Origin: Emticicia oligotrophica DSM 17448
GTDB taxonomy: Bacteria; Bacteroidota; Bacteroidia; Cytophagales; Spirosomataceae
Length of the DNA: 64,000 nt
Direction of reading: 5' to 3'
Assembly: GCF_000263195.1 (NCBI RefSeq)
Contig: NC_018748.1
Location: forward strand, 558,001-622,000
How positions within the stretch are numbered: the stretch's first letter is position 1; every line of letters begins with the position of its first letter. Shown here piece after piece: positions 1 through 9,055 of the stretch. The position numbers and the translations under genes were made by a program. The notes under the pieces were generated by a model that was not told the origin of the DNA, did not search any database, and saw nothing but the letters and a program-made list of their open reading frames with translations.

Positions 1-155
1 AAATTGCAATGTGCCACTGCAAAATTTAGTTTCGACCGACAAAAAAGTTCAAACATTACCACTGAATCTTTACCTCCACTTACTGTAAGCAAGACCTTAT
101 CGGTGACTTCAAATAATTTTTGCTCGTTAATATATGTTAAGAAGGCATGAAGCAT
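1..155 (-). CDS. tilS: tRNA(Ile)-lysidine synthase, 5' end only (cut by window edge)
   Basis: TilS uses ATP to attach lysine to C34 of the AUA-reading tRNA-Ile. I read the minus strand from an ATG at 153-155; an in-frame stop at 186-188 lies upstream. The 51 visible residues include the PP-loop ATP-binding motif SGGKDS at residues 26-31, followed by a short hydrophobic stretch and an AHCN segment, as at the start of TilS. The rest lies beyond position 1, so the C-terminal domains cannot be checked. The gene is divergent from the OstA-like gene with about 50 bases between the two starts. Identification rests on the PP-loop and its distance from the N-terminus; other PP-loop enzymes are possible but fit less well. 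Confidence 0.85.
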   Translation of the reverse strand, partial: MLHAFLTYINEQKLFEVTDKVLLTVSGGKDSVVMFELFCRSKLNFAVAHCN

Positions 156-204
156 CAAAGCAATTACGTAATTTTGCAAGCAAATTTAGAATTTTCAATT
201 GAAG

Positions 205-1920
205 ATGATTAATAATATTATAAAAAATATAGCTCAGTCTCAAAGAACAGCACTTAAAAACGTGTTCTCTTCTTTTGGGAAATGTATTAGCTTAGTAATT
301 GTACTATTGATTCCACTTTTTTCGTTCGGACAAAAACCTCTTAATCCACCACCAGCGGCCACCCCTAATACAAAAATCAATTTATTAAGTGCAGATAGCT
401 TAATAGGTGTTAATCAACAACCTTTTTATACAAGACAATTCTTAGGTAATGTTTCTTTTGCCCACCGTGGAGCCGTTTTATATTGCCAAACTGCTACACA
501 AAATGAAACAACAAATACCTTAGAGGCTTTCGGGAAAATTAGAATTGTGCAAGGCGATACGCTTACAATTACTGGTGATACGCTCTATTATGATGGGAAC
601 ACACGTTTTGCCAGAGTATTAGGAAAAAAAGTAGTTCTAACAGATAAAAAAGTAAGTCTTACAACACGTGTAGTAGAATATGATATTCAGAAAAACCGTG
701 CTTATTATCCAGTTCGAGGAGTAATTGTGCAAGATTCGAGTATTTTAAAAAGTGAAAAAGGTTTTTATAATACTCGAAGCAAGATTTTTAATTACAAGGA
801 AAACGTAGAAATTACAAATCCTAAATACACCATTACATCAGACAGTTTGCAGTACAATGCACGCACCAAAATGGCACTTTTCAAAGCTCCTACGCTCATT
901 AAAAGCAAAGATGGAGATATCATAGCAAATGCTGGAAGTACCTATAATACTCAAACCCAACAATCTAATTTTAAGGGTCGTTCTAAAATTGTCAATGAAG
1001 ATTATACACTTACTGGCGATACTTTAAGTTTCGACCAAAAAACCGAGTCGGGTTTTGCCAAAGGAAACGTAGAATTGGTCTCTAAGAAGGATAAAGTTAT
1101 CTTAAACGGGCTAATGGGTGTGCGTGATGGCAAAGCAGGTTTTACTAAAATAATGGGCAATGCCCTTATGCGAAATACCTCTGAAAGAGATACGCTTTTC
1201 CTAAGAGCCGATACCCTTTATGCCTATGAGCGAAAGGATTCATTAATAGTAAAAACTGATTCCTTGAAACTAGGCAAAAAGGAGGAGAAAAGTAACGCAT
1301 CGAAAATGGAGAAACTATTAGCGTTCGGGCACGTAAAAGTGTTTCGTACAGATATTCAAAGTCGCTGTGATTCACTGCTTTATGACTTGAAAGATTCGGT
1401 AATTCATTTTTTTAGCAAGCCGATTATTTGGAATGATAAAAATCAATCCGAGGCCGATACAATTCACGTATATATGAAAAATAACAAAGTAAATCGCATG
1501 TATATGATTAATAAAGGCTTTGTTATTGCGAAGGATACGGTTCAGAATTTTAATCAAATTAAGGGTAGAAAGATTTCGGCAACTTTCAACGCCCAAAACC
1601 GAATAGAAAATGTGGTAGTTGAAGGAAACGGTGAAAGTATCTATTATGCACTTGATGATAAAAATAAACTTATCGGTGTAAATAGAGTCGAATGTAGCAA
1701 AATGAATATGAAGTTTAAAGAAAATCAAATAAACCGAATAGCATTTTTAGGAAAGCCCGACGCCAAGCTTGTTCCACCAACCGAGTTGACTAATGATAGT
1801 AATCGCTTAGATGGATTTGAGTGGCGTGAAAAAGAAAAACCAACCAAAGAAGAAGTGCTGGGCATGAAAATTGTATTAAAAAAAGAAGAGCCCAAAAACC
1901 AAAAAGAGCCTCAAAAATAG
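205..1920 (+). CDS. OstA-like protein, LPS transport (LptA/LptD N-terminal type)
   Basis: Probable periplasmic or outer-membrane component of LPS export. The N-terminus has a hydrophobic signal segment (about residues 26-41) ending at FSFGQ. The body is rich in short beta-strand repeats of the type 'ITGDTLYYDGNTRFARVLG' and 'GKGNVEL', typical of the OstA-like jellyroll shared by LptA and the LptD N-terminus. The C-terminus is charged (KKEEPKNQKEPQK). About 570 residues is normal for the Bacteroidota OstA-like protein and longer than proteobacterial LptA. The frame can also open at a TTG at 199, but the ATG at 205 is the more likely start. tilS is its divergent neighbour. Family assignment is good; the exact role in Lpt is inferred. 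Confidence 0.8.
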   Translation: MINNIIKNIAQSQRTALKNVFSSFGKCISLVIVLLIPLFSFGQKPLNPPPAATPNTKINLLSADSLIGVNQQPFYTRQFLGNVSFAHRGAVLYCQTATQNETTNTLEAFGKIRIVQGDTLTITGDTLYYDGNTRFARVLGKKVVLTDKKVSLTTRVVEYDIQKNRAYYPVRGVIVQDSSILKSEKGFYNTRSKIFNYKENVEITNPKYTITSDSLQYNARTKMALFKAPTLIKSKDGDIIANAGSTYNTQTQQSNFKGRSKIVNEDYTLTGDTLSFDQKTESGFAKGNVELVSKKDKVILNGLMGVRDGKAGFTKIMGNALMRNTSERDTLFLRADTLYAYERKDSLIVKTDSLKLGKKEEKSNASKMEKLLAFGHVKVFRTDIQSRCDSLLYDLKDSVIHFFSKPIIWNDKNQSEADTIHVYMKNNKVNRMYMINKGFVIAKDTVQNFNQIKGRKISATFNAQNRIENVVVEGNGESIYYALDDKNKLIGVNRVECSKMNMKFKENQINRIAFLGKPDAKLVPPTELTNDSNRLDGFEWREKEKPTKEEVLGMKIVLKKEEPKNQKEPQK

Positions 1921-2015
1921 CCAAACGAAAAAAAGTTTCCTTTTATTGCAACCTTTTGGCTTAAAAATGAGTCTTATACATAAAATCCTTTTTTTAATTT
2001 TCAACAACTTTTACG

Positions 2016-2023
2016 TATATTTG
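2016..2023 (+). promoter_or_regulatory. Bacteroidota -7 box candidate (TATATTTG)
   Basis: TATATTTG matches the TAnnTTTG -7 consensus of Bacteroidota and lies 48 bases before the ATG of the T9SS-sorted protein. The -33 region is only a T-rich run without a clear TTTG. Confidence 0.45.
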
Positions 2024-2071
2024 TAATAGCCCCCATAATATACGTGCTTATAACAACTTAGAAGAGTTTCT

Positions 2072-2674
2072 ATGGCAAAAAATTTACAAAAATATTTAAC
2101 AGTACTAATTGGAATCGTTGTCTTATCCAACGTTGCTCTTGCTCAAGTTGAGAAAGGCAAATCTCGTTTGGATATCGGCAAGAAACCAACTACCACTGCT
2201 AAATCTTCACTTCAAAAAATGGCTTTTGTGAGTAAAACAATGCCATCAGAAGTAAGATTAAACAAGCCTTCTGTGGTAAACCAGTACTTCCGTGATGCCC
2301 TATTGAATGGTTCTACAAGAACTGCTACCGCAAAAACATCAAATGTTGAAATTCCAGCTACAAACGATAAAAGTGTAGGAACAGAAAGTAATGATAAGCT
2401 ATTTTTTAACGATAAACTATCAGTTTCAAACATTTATCCAAATCCAGCCAACGATTACGCTACAATTGATTATGTGATTACCGGTAATGTAAACGACGCC
2501 AGTATGGCATTTTATAATTTGCTCGGACACGAAGTAGCTAATTATGAATTAGATAAATTTGACCGCCGATTAAAAGTTCAAACAGCAAATTGGGAGTCAG
2601 GTATCTATTTATATCAATTAGTGGTTGACGGAAAAAAAGTAGCTACCAAAAAACTATTAGTAAGACATAACTAA
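2072..2674 (+). CDS. T9SS type A sorting domain-containing secreted protein
   Basis: A secreted or surface-attached protein of unknown function. It has a signal peptide (residues 1-24, ending ALA-Q), a low-complexity Ser/Thr/Lys middle of about 90 residues without a recognisable domain, and a type A C-terminal sorting domain from about residue 118 to 200. That domain starts with SNIYPNPANDYATIDY and ends with GIYLYQLVVDGKKVATKKLLV. The domain is cleaved during export by the type IX secretion system. The cargo portion is very short, so the protein may be little more than an anchor or adhesin. A good terminator follows. The sorting domain is certain; the function is unknown. Confidence 0.85.
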   Translation: MAKNLQKYLTVLIGIVVLSNVALAQVEKGKSRLDIGKKPTTTAKSSLQKMAFVSKTMPSEVRLNKPSVVNQYFRDALLNGSTRTATAKTSNVEIPATNDKSVGTESNDKLFFNDKLSVSNIYPNPANDYATIDYVITGNVNDASMAFYNLLGHEVANYELDKFDRRLKVQTANWESGIYLYQLVVDGKKVATKKLLVRHN

Positions 2675-2697
2675 GAATATTAATTCGATTACTGAGA

Positions 2698-2735
2698 GGC
2701 CAAACAAGTTGAATTTGTTTGGCCTTTTGCTTTTT
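2698..2735 (+). terminator. Rho-independent terminator of the T9SS-sorted gene
   Basis: Perfect 10-bp stem (GGCCAAACAA / TTGTTTGGCC) with a short loop, followed by TTTTGCTTTTT. Confidence 0.85.
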
Positions 2736-2912
2736 AATATATTTACTTTTAGAAATATTTCTATTTTTCAGTTATTGCTACATTTTTTCAAATATCTCCA
2801 ACGCTAAAAATTTTATCCTTTGAAATAAGTTTAATTCAAAAACAACTCTTTTCATCGTTACTTAATTACTTTGAAACAGTACAAATCTATTATCATTTTA
2901 AACCCATTAATT

Positions 2913-3371
2913 ATGGCTCTTCCAAACATTTTTTCCGAAAACGTAACCGAACAAATAATCAACAGAATTAATCAACTTAGCACTACGACTCAACCCAAAT
3001 GGGGAAAAATGAGCGTTGACCAAATGTTGGCACATTGCTGTGTTTCTTACGAACTTGTTTATGAAAACAAACATCCAAAACCAAATGCATTTGTAAGGTT
3101 TATGTTGAAACTTTTTGTCAAAAATAAAGTAGTGAATGAAGCCCCTTATCAACATAATAGTCAGACTGCCCCATATTTTGTAATGAAAGGTGATAAAGAT
3201 TTTGAAGCAGAAAAGAATCGATTGATAAACTTTATTAGAAAAACGCAAGAATTAGGTGAAGCATACTTCGATGGGAAGGAATCTCATTCATTTGGCGTAT
3301 TAAACAAAACCGAATGGAGCAATATGTTTTACAAGCACTTGGAACATCATCTTACCCAATTTGGCGTTTGA
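2913..3371 (+). CDS. DUF1569 / DinB-like small protein
   Basis: A cytoplasmic protein of about 152 residues. It has the DUF1569 hallmark near the N-terminus (PKWGKMSVDQMLAHC) and a C-terminal HLEHHLTQFG, which together give the three-His pattern of DinB-like four-helix metal-binding folds. The frame also opens at a TTG at 2871, but MALPNIF at 2913 is preferred because the extra 14 residues resemble no family member. No enzymatic activity is established for the family. It stands alone between a terminator and the convergent AraC-type gene. Confidence 0.75.
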   Translation: MALPNIFSENVTEQIINRINQLSTTTQPKWGKMSVDQMLAHCCVSYELVYENKHPKPNAFVRFMLKLFVKNKVVNEAPYQHNSQTAPYFVMKGDKDFEAEKNRLINFIRKTQELGEAYFDGKESHSFGVLNKTEWSNMFYKHLEHHLTQFGV

Positions 3372-3375
3372 GTAT

Positions 3376-4245
3376 TTAGCTTTTTAATCCTTGACGCTCT
3401 TTTCTGTAATTCATGGGTGTAGTGTGCATCACTTCTTTAAATACTCTATTAAAAAATGATTGATTATTATAGCCAGTTTCGTAGGCGATGTTTTCTATAC
3501 TTTTATCTGTAAATGAGAGTAGTTTGCACGCCTGCGTAACTCGGTATTCATTTAATACTTGCTTAAATGTTTTTTGCGTATGTTTTTGAAAAAACCTACA
3601 AAATGAAGTATCGGTCAGATGAAGTAAATTGGCAATTGTTTGGCTGCTGATATTTTCTGTGTAATGTTGTTCGATAAACTCAAATACTTTTTCTACACGT
3701 TCGGCTTGTTGTGAATTTATATTTCCTGAGGTTACACCCAAAACCTCATAATTTGCTCTTGAAAGTTCATCTAAAACCTCCACAAAAATGAGCCATTGTC
3801 TCAAGGAATGGCTTTCAAGAAGAGCTTGAAACTTCTCTCTAAAAACTTTTTCATGAGCAGTAAGAGGCAAAACCAGTGCTTCTTGAGATACTTTGATTAA
3901 TTGCTTAATTTTTTCAAATTCTGGGAAGTGGGTAAATAAAATTTCCAGTTGATTGGGCGTAATTTGCAGAACATACTCTTCATAAAGTTCGCTTTCAAAA
4001 CCTAGATCAAAACTTTTATGCGGAATATTAGAGTTAAGTAAAATTACTGCACCATTTTCGTAAGAATATTGACGATTTCCTATGTAGAGTTGTCCTTTGC
4101 CATGAGGAACACATACAAGTTCAATTTCAGGATGAAAATGCCAAGATTTCATCGAACAAGTACGGGTTTGAATATTATGATAAACCCGCAAGGATAAACC
4201 CTGATTAGGTTGAATAACCTCTAAAAATGGCTTTTTAGACTTCAT
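3376..4245 (-). CDS. AraC family transcriptional regulator
   Basis: Ligand-responsive transcription factor. The N-terminal part (about residues 15-95) is a cupin-like sensing domain with HPEIELVCVPHGKGQLYIG. The C-terminal hundred residues hold the double helix-turn-helix of the AraC family: first helix pair around SQTIANLLHLTDTSFCRFF, second around SIENIAYETGYNNQSFFNRVFK, closing with TTPMNYRKER. The gene is divergent from the MFS transporter, with 117 bp between starts, so it probably controls that transporter and itself. The ligand is probably a sugar or small metabolite, by analogy only. Confidence 0.9.
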   Translation of the reverse strand: MKSKKPFLEVIQPNQGLSLRVYHNIQTRTCSMKSWHFHPEIELVCVPHGKGQLYIGNRQYSYENGAVILLNSNIPHKSFDLGFESELYEEYVLQITPNQLEILFTHFPEFEKIKQLIKVSQEALVLPLTAHEKVFREKFQALLESHSLRQWLIFVEVLDELSRANYEVLGVTSGNINSQQAERVEKVFEFIEQHYTENISSQTIANLLHLTDTSFCRFFQKHTQKTFKQVLNEYRVTQACKLLSFTDKSIENIAYETGYNNQSFFNRVFKEVMHTTPMNYRKERQGLKS

Positions 4246-4335
4246 TTTCTCTATTATCTTATTGAATCATAAAAATAAGACAATTTGGTGTTAGATTTAG
4301 AAAATTTAAGTAAATTTTAGTTTGAAGAATAAAGT

Positions 4336-4343
4336 TATTTTTG
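4336..4343 (+). promoter_or_regulatory. -7 box candidate for the MFS transporter (TATTTTTG)
   Basis: TATTTTTG fits TAnnTTTG and ends 20 bases before the ATG at 4363. No -33 TTTG sits at proper distance (the nearest, 4321-4324, is too close), which would suit an activator-dependent promoter under the divergent AraC-type regulator. Confidence 0.4.
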
Positions 4344-4362
4344 TATTAAATAATCTATAATT

Positions 4363-5532
4363 ATGCCTAATAAAACTTTACTCATTAATCGAATCGCGGT
4401 TTCGTTATTTTTCTTCACCAATGGTTTTTTATACGCCAATTGGACGGCCCGACTTCCCGAATTACAAAAATACTTTGGTCTTAATAATAGTGAATTAGGC
4501 AATGTTTTGTTTTGTATTGCCTTAGGGTCGATGATTGCCATGCCATTGGCAGGTTGGCTAGGAAATAAATTTGGTTCTGATAAAGTTGTTAGAATAGTTT
4601 CTTTGTTGTTCTGTGTATCTATTCCTTTGGTAGCCATTTCTCAAAATGAATGGATAATTCGCTTGTGCTTTTTGTTTTTGGGAGCTGCATCAGGCTCGAT
4701 GGATGTAACTATGAATGGACAAGCCGTTTTGGTAGAACGCCTCTGGGGTAAAGTCATTTTTTCATCGTTTCATGCAGTATTTAGCATCGGAATGGCCATC
4801 GGAGCCGCAATTGGTGGGCTATTTTCCAATTTTCAAATTCCATTACAAACCCATCTGACCATTCTAGCGATTTTGGGCACTTTGCCCATATTTTGGGCTT
4901 CCACTAAATTGCTCAAAGATTCGCCAATCACTGAATCGAAAACTTTTGAAGAAAAAGGTAATAACAATAAGTTTTTAGCATTAAAAACCATTTTACCGTT
5001 TGGCATTATTGCCTTTTGTTGCATGACAGGTGAAGGTTCTATGGTTGATTGGTCAGCCATTTTTATGAATAAAGTTGTTGGGCAAAATGAAACCATTTCA
5101 GCTTGGGCTTTTGGAACTTTTGGTGTAGCCATGACAATCGGGCGAGTTTTTGGTGATTACTTTACGGTAAAATTAGGCAAAGAAAAAATCATGTTGATTG
5201 ATGCATGTCTAGCCGCCGTAGGGTTAGGAATTGCCCTTGCGTTTACATCAATTTGGAGTACATTTCTAGGTTTTTTCTTAGTTGGTTTAGGGCTTTCTAC
5301 CATAGTTCCGATTGTTTTTTCATCAGCAGGCAATTTAAAAAATATTAGTCCGTCAGCAGGAATTTCAATGGCTACCTCCATTGGTTACACAGGATTCTTT
5401 GTCGGACCGCCAACGATTGGGTATTTAGCAGAAGCATTTGGTTTACGAATAGGGTTGAGTTTTGTCTTTGCATTATTTATTTTGATGGCCCTCATAATTG
5501 CGATTTTATTAGGTAAAATGAAGTCAAATTAA
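4363..5532 (+). CDS. MFS transporter (YbjJ/fucose-permease-like)
   Basis: Inner-membrane secondary transporter of 389 residues with about 12 hydrophobic segments. It opens with NWTARLPELQKYFGL and shows the loop 2-3 signature region GWLGNKFGSDKVVR. This layout resembles the YbjJ/FucP-type branch of the major facilitator superfamily rather than drug exporters. It is divergent from an AraC-type regulator, the usual arrangement for an inducible uptake or efflux gene. The substrate cannot be read from the sequence. Confidence 0.85.
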   Translation: MPNKTLLINRIAVSLFFFTNGFLYANWTARLPELQKYFGLNNSELGNVLFCIALGSMIAMPLAGWLGNKFGSDKVVRIVSLLFCVSIPLVAISQNEWIIRLCFLFLGAASGSMDVTMNGQAVLVERLWGKVIFSSFHAVFSIGMAIGAAIGGLFSNFQIPLQTHLTILAILGTLPIFWASTKLLKDSPITESKTFEEKGNNNKFLALKTILPFGIIAFCCMTGEGSMVDWSAIFMNKVVGQNETISAWAFGTFGVAMTIGRVFGDYFTVKLGKEKIMLIDACLAAVGLGIALAFTSIWSTFLGFFLVGLGLSTIVPIVFSSAGNLKNISPSAGISMATSIGYTGFFVGPPTIGYLAEAFGLRIGLSFVFALFILMALIIAILLGKMKSN

Positions 5533-5654
5533 AGAATAATCTATTATTTAGCGTGAGTTGTGAATAGGAATAACACATAAAGTTCTCGTAGTCGGTATTG
5601 AAAAACTAAAAAACCAACTAACTTGGTAAAAATTAATATTCATCCAAAAGTCGT

Positions 5655-6224
5655 ATGACGGAAGTTATCATAAGTCTAGCTGTTGGTATAGCATTAAGTG
5701 CTTGCTCTGGTTTTAGGGTGTTTATACCAATGTTGGTTGCAAATTTGGCAACTCGATTCCATATTTTTGACCTATCAACGGGTTTCGAATGGCTGGGTAG
5801 TGCCACCGCAACTTATATTTTAGGTGCGGCCACTATTGCTGAAATCATGGCTTTTTACATTCCAGTAGTTGATAATTTACTCGATACAATTACTACTCCG
5901 GCTTCGTTTATTGCAGGAACAATTTTGACAACTTCTTTTTTGAAAATAGATTCGCCTGAACTACAATGGACGCTCGGAATTTTGGCAGGTGGTGGCTTAG
6001 CAGGTACGATTCAAGCAGGTACTGGACTGCTTCGATTAACTTCTACCAAATTTACAGGAGGCTTTGGCAATCCATTTCTTGCAACTTTAGAAAACATCAT
6101 TTCTATCTTTTTCTCTATTCTTACGCTCTGGTTGCCTATTTTAGTAGCAATTCTTGGGATTTTACTCTTTATTTGGCTTTTGAAAAACATCCTCAAAAGG
6201 TTCAAGAAAAAGAAACAGAATTGA
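5655..6224 (+). CDS. DUF4126 domain membrane protein
   Basis: An integral membrane protein of 189 residues with four to five hydrophobic segments, glycine-rich turns (GILAGGGLAGTIQAGTG) and a basic tail (LKRFKKKKQN). The N-terminal SACSGFRVFIPMLVANL is typical of DUF4126. No function is established for the family. It is followed after 86 bp by a small zinc-ribbon protein on the same strand. Confidence 0.75.
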   Translation: MTEVIISLAVGIALSACSGFRVFIPMLVANLATRFHIFDLSTGFEWLGSATATYILGAATIAEIMAFYIPVVDNLLDTITTPASFIAGTILTTSFLKIDSPELQWTLGILAGGGLAGTIQAGTGLLRLTSTKFTGGFGNPFLATLENIISIFFSILTLWLPILVAILGILLFIWLLKNILKRFKKKKQN

Positions 6225-6310
6225 TTATTTTTTGATTCTTTCAAACTAAAATCGACTGTTTTATGTTCAAAAAGCTGATGGTCATTCAAAAAAAATAGTC
6301 TGTTGAGAAA

Positions 6311-6580
6311 ATGAGTGAAATAAAAATTTGTTGTCCAAAATGTAAATGGGAACCTGATGGTGGCGAATATTGGCAATGCGATTGTGGCCATATATGGGAT
6401 ACATTCAAAACGATTGCCAGATGCCCTAAATGCCATAAACAACACGAATACACTTCGTGTGTACCAGCGGCTGGTGGCTGCCCAAGTTCATCGCCTCACC
6501 TTGATTGGTATGAAGGATTAGACCAAATAATTGAAGATTTGAAAGAAGAGGTATTAGAATCACAAGAGGTTTTTATTTAA
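6311..6580 (+). CDS. Small zinc-ribbon protein, unknown function
   Basis: An 89-residue cytoplasmic protein with three Cys knuckles in its first half: CCPKC, CDCGHIWDTF and CPKCHKQHEYTSC. The spacing suggests one or two bound zinc ions. The C-terminal third is an acidic helix (IIEDLKEEVLESQEV). There is no DNA-binding or enzymatic signature. It sits after the DUF4126 gene and ends at a strong bidirectional hairpin, so the two may be co-transcribed. I do not recognise a named family. Confidence 0.7.
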   Translation: MSEIKICCPKCKWEPDGGEYWQCDCGHIWDTFKTIARCPKCHKQHEYTSCVPAAGGCPSSSPHLDWYEGLDQIIEDLKEEVLESQEVFI

Positions 6581-6581
6581 A

Positions 6582-6619
6582 AAAAGAGGATAAATCTGCA
6601 AGTAGATTTATCCTCTTTT
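6582..6619. terminator. Bidirectional terminator between convergent genes
   Basis: 16-bp stem AAAAGAGGATAAATCT / AGATTTATCCTCTTTT with loop GCAAGT. Runs of A and T on either side let it serve both the zinc-ribbon gene (+) and the glycosyltransferase gene (-). Confidence 0.85.
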
Positions 6620-6647
6620 CAATAACTAATATTTACGAATAACCGCT

Positions 6648-7613
6648 TTAGTTCTTCTTTTCTCCCCAAAATTTTTCTTGCATAAAGCCAAATCCGTAGC
6701 CCATTAATTGAATGAAGCAGGCAATTACACTCAAAAGTCCAATTTTTAGGCTTTTGTTATGAACTGCTGAATCAATTACAATCATCATCATATAAAGTGA
6801 TAGTAAAAACAAAGCTATGAAGAAAAGAATCTTATCAATGAAAAAAGTAATGGGTATTGACAAGACGCCAAGCGTAAAAATCATTGGGAAATAGTGCACC
6901 AATTTGAGTTCTGAAGGAAAAATTCGTGCAAGATTGATTCGTCCACGCCCAAAAAAGTGTAATTGTTTGAAGAATTGTCCAAAATCTGTTCTTCTCTTAT
7001 GATAGATATAAGCATCTTCAATTAGACCAACTTTGAAGCCCTTCGATAAAATTCTAATGCTAAATTCAATATCTTCGGCCATGCGAGTCATGGTATAACC
7101 GCCCGTTTCTTCCCAAACCTTCCGAGAAATACCAAAATTAAAGCTTCGTGGGTGAAATTGCCCCCCTGCGTTCTTCTTTTTTCCTCTAATGCCACCAGTA
7201 GTAAAAACTGAAGTCATCGAATAATTAATGGCTTTTTGTACATCTGTAAAACTTTCGTGTGCGGCATCTGGTCCTCCGTAAGCATCTAACCAGTTGTTTT
7301 TCAAATGATTGTCAACAACTTCAAAGTAGCGTTCGGGAATAATCGCATCAGAATCAAGCTGCACAAAATAATCGCCTAAAGCACGTTCGAAGCCATAGTT
7401 TCGAGAAAAACCTTGTCCAGAGTTTGGCTTGAAAAAGTATTTCAAATCAAGTTTTTCTTGGAAACCTTTACAAACTTCTTCACAAATCAAAGTAGAACCA
7501 TCTTCAATGATGATGACTTCAAAATTTTTATAGGTTTGTTTTGTAAGGCTTTCGAGCAATTCTCTGACTTCCTCAGGCCGGTTATATACAGGGGTTATTA
7601 CAGAATATTTCAT
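6648..7613 (-). CDS. Family 2 glycosyltransferase, membrane-associated
   Basis: Transfers a sugar from a nucleotide-sugar donor to an envelope or secreted glycan. The GT-A domain starts at once with SVITPVYNRPEEVRELLESL, then VIIIEDGST, and the metal-binding DSD motif at residues 87-89. The acceptor-side ED motif lies in TRMAEDIEFSIRI. The last 90 residues contain about three hydrophobic segments, so the enzyme is held at the inner membrane. The frame extends upstream to 7697, but MKYSVITP at 7613 is the natural GT2 start and the extra 28 residues lack family similarity. The acceptor is unknown. Confidence 0.85.
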   Translation of the reverse strand: MKYSVITPVYNRPEEVRELLESLTKQTYKNFEVIIIEDGSTLICEEVCKGFQEKLDLKYFFKPNSGQGFSRNYGFERALGDYFVQLDSDAIIPERYFEVVDNHLKNNWLDAYGGPDAAHESFTDVQKAINYSMTSVFTTGGIRGKKKNAGGQFHPRSFNFGISRKVWEETGGYTMTRMAEDIEFSIRILSKGFKVGLIEDAYIYHKRRTDFGQFFKQLHFFGRGRINLARIFPSELKLVHYFPMIFTLGVLSIPITFFIDKILFFIALFLLSLYMMMIVIDSAVHNKSLKIGLLSVIACFIQLMGYGFGFMQEKFWGEKKN

Positions 7614-7768
7614 TTTATAAAAACTCATTACCGCCAACAAAAGCAGACCGTAAAAAGCGTAATTTTCTCTTAAATGGCCATAGCCTAATCTATACAAAAA
7701 TCATTTAGGCTAAAGCCAAGAATATCTATCCTTCAACTAGTGCAGATGGTAATCAAAAATTTACATTA

Positions 7769-9055
7769 TCAAATTCCTTTCAAAACTGCTTCATTAGCAG
7801 CCAAAATAGCAGCAATATTTTCTTGTGAAAGAGCAGTTGAGAGGAATAAAGCCTCGTATTGCGAAGGGGCAAGATAAATTCCGCTATCTAGCATACCATG
7901 AAAGTATTTACCAAATTTTGCAGTATCAGAGGTCTTGGCCGTTTCGAAATCTACCACTTGGGTTTCAGTAAAGAATAAACTATACATCGAACCAATGTGA
8001 TTAATTTGGTATTTGAGGTTTAGTTTATCTAATATTTGGCGAATCCCTCCTACTATCTGATTACCTGTTTCTTCAAGTTGCGTATATACTCCTGGGTTCT
8101 CGTTTAGATAAGTCAACATTGCCTTACCCGCCGCCATTGCAATCGGATTGCCAGAAAGTGTTCCAGCTTGATAAACAGGTCCTTGCGGTGAAACACAATC
8201 CATGATTTCTTTACGACCACCATAAGCTCCAACTGGCATTCCACCACCGATAATTTTACCTAAAGTAGTCATATCTGGCATTACACCAAAACGCTCTTGT
8301 GCCCCCCCTTTCGACAAACGGAAGCCTGTCATCACCTCATCAAAAATCAATACAATTCCTTCTTTGGTACAAATATCACGTAGGCCTTGTAAATATCCTT
8401 CTTGTGGCAAAACACAACCCATATTACCAACAACTGGCTCAAGAATCAAAGCAGCGATTTGCCCCTTATTAGCATCACAAAGTGCTTGAACGGCCTCTAA
8501 ATTATTGTATGGAGCGGTAAGTGTATCATTTGCTACCCCTTTGGTTACACCCGGACTATCAGGCACACCCATGGTTACAGCTCCACTTCCTGCAGCAATC
8601 AAAAAAGAATCACCATGTCCATGATAACAGCCTTCAAACTTAATAATCTTATCACGCCCAGTATAACCACGAGCAACTCTAATTGCTGCCATCGTAGCTT
8701 CTGTACCAGAATTAACCATTCTCACTTTTTCAATTGATGGCACCATTGAAATAATCAATTCGGCCATTTCTACCTCACGGCGTGTTGGGGCTCCAAATGA
8801 AAATGAATTTTTAATGGCTTCGCTCACAGCTTGCTCAACTGGCTCAAAAGCATGGCCTAAAATCATTGGCCCCCACGAGTTTATCAACTCAATATATTGA
8901 TTATCATCTTCATCGAAGATATAAGCACCTTTGGCTTTTTTTATGAAAATCGGATTTCCACCTACCGAACGAAACGCTCTTACTGGCGAGTTCACGCCTC
9001 CTGGAATAGACTTTTTGGCTTGTGCGAATAAGGATTCGCTTGTATTTGTGGTCAT
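7769..9055 (-). CDS. hemL: Glutamate-1-semialdehyde 2,1-aminomutase
   Basis: PLP-dependent enzyme that converts glutamate-1-semialdehyde to 5-aminolevulinate in the C5 route to haem and cobamides. It is 428 residues, the normal length. It has the N-terminal SIPGGVNSPVRAF, the PLP-phosphate region NSGTEATMAAIRVARG, FEGCYHGHGD, the pyridine-N aspartate in IFDEVMTGFR, and the Schiff-base lysine in TTLGKIIGGGMPVGAYGG (Lys267). It stands alone on the minus strand with a long empty upstream region. Its product feeds haem for the cytochrome c encoded nearby and is a precursor of the B12 needed by the methylmalonyl-CoA mutase at 11.4-13.5 kb, although B12 may be salvaged. Confidence 0.95.
   Translation of the reverse strand: MTTNTSESLFAQAKKSIPGGVNSPVRAFRSVGGNPIFIKKAKGAYIFDEDDNQYIELINSWGPMILGHAFEPVEQAVSEAIKNSFSFGAPTRREVEMAELIISMVPSIEKVRMVNSGTEATMAAIRVARGYTGRDKIIKFEGCYHGHGDSFLIAAGSGAVTMGVPDSPGVTKGVANDTLTAPYNNLEAVQALCDANKGQIAALILEPVVGNMGCVLPQEGYLQGLRDICTKEGIVLIFDEVMTGFRLSKGGAQERFGVMPDMTTLGKIIGGGMPVGAYGGRKEIMDCVSPQGPVYQAGTLSGNPIAMAAGKAMLTYLNENPGVYTQLEETGNQIVGGIRQILDKLNLKYQINHIGSMYSLFFTETQVVDFETAKTSDTAKFGKYFHGMLDSGIYLAPSQYEALFLSTALSQENIAAILAANEAVLKGI

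Noticed and set aside
1166-1728. Antisense frames within the OstA-like gene
   Set aside because: They are shadows of a well-supported gene and show no domain or start signal.
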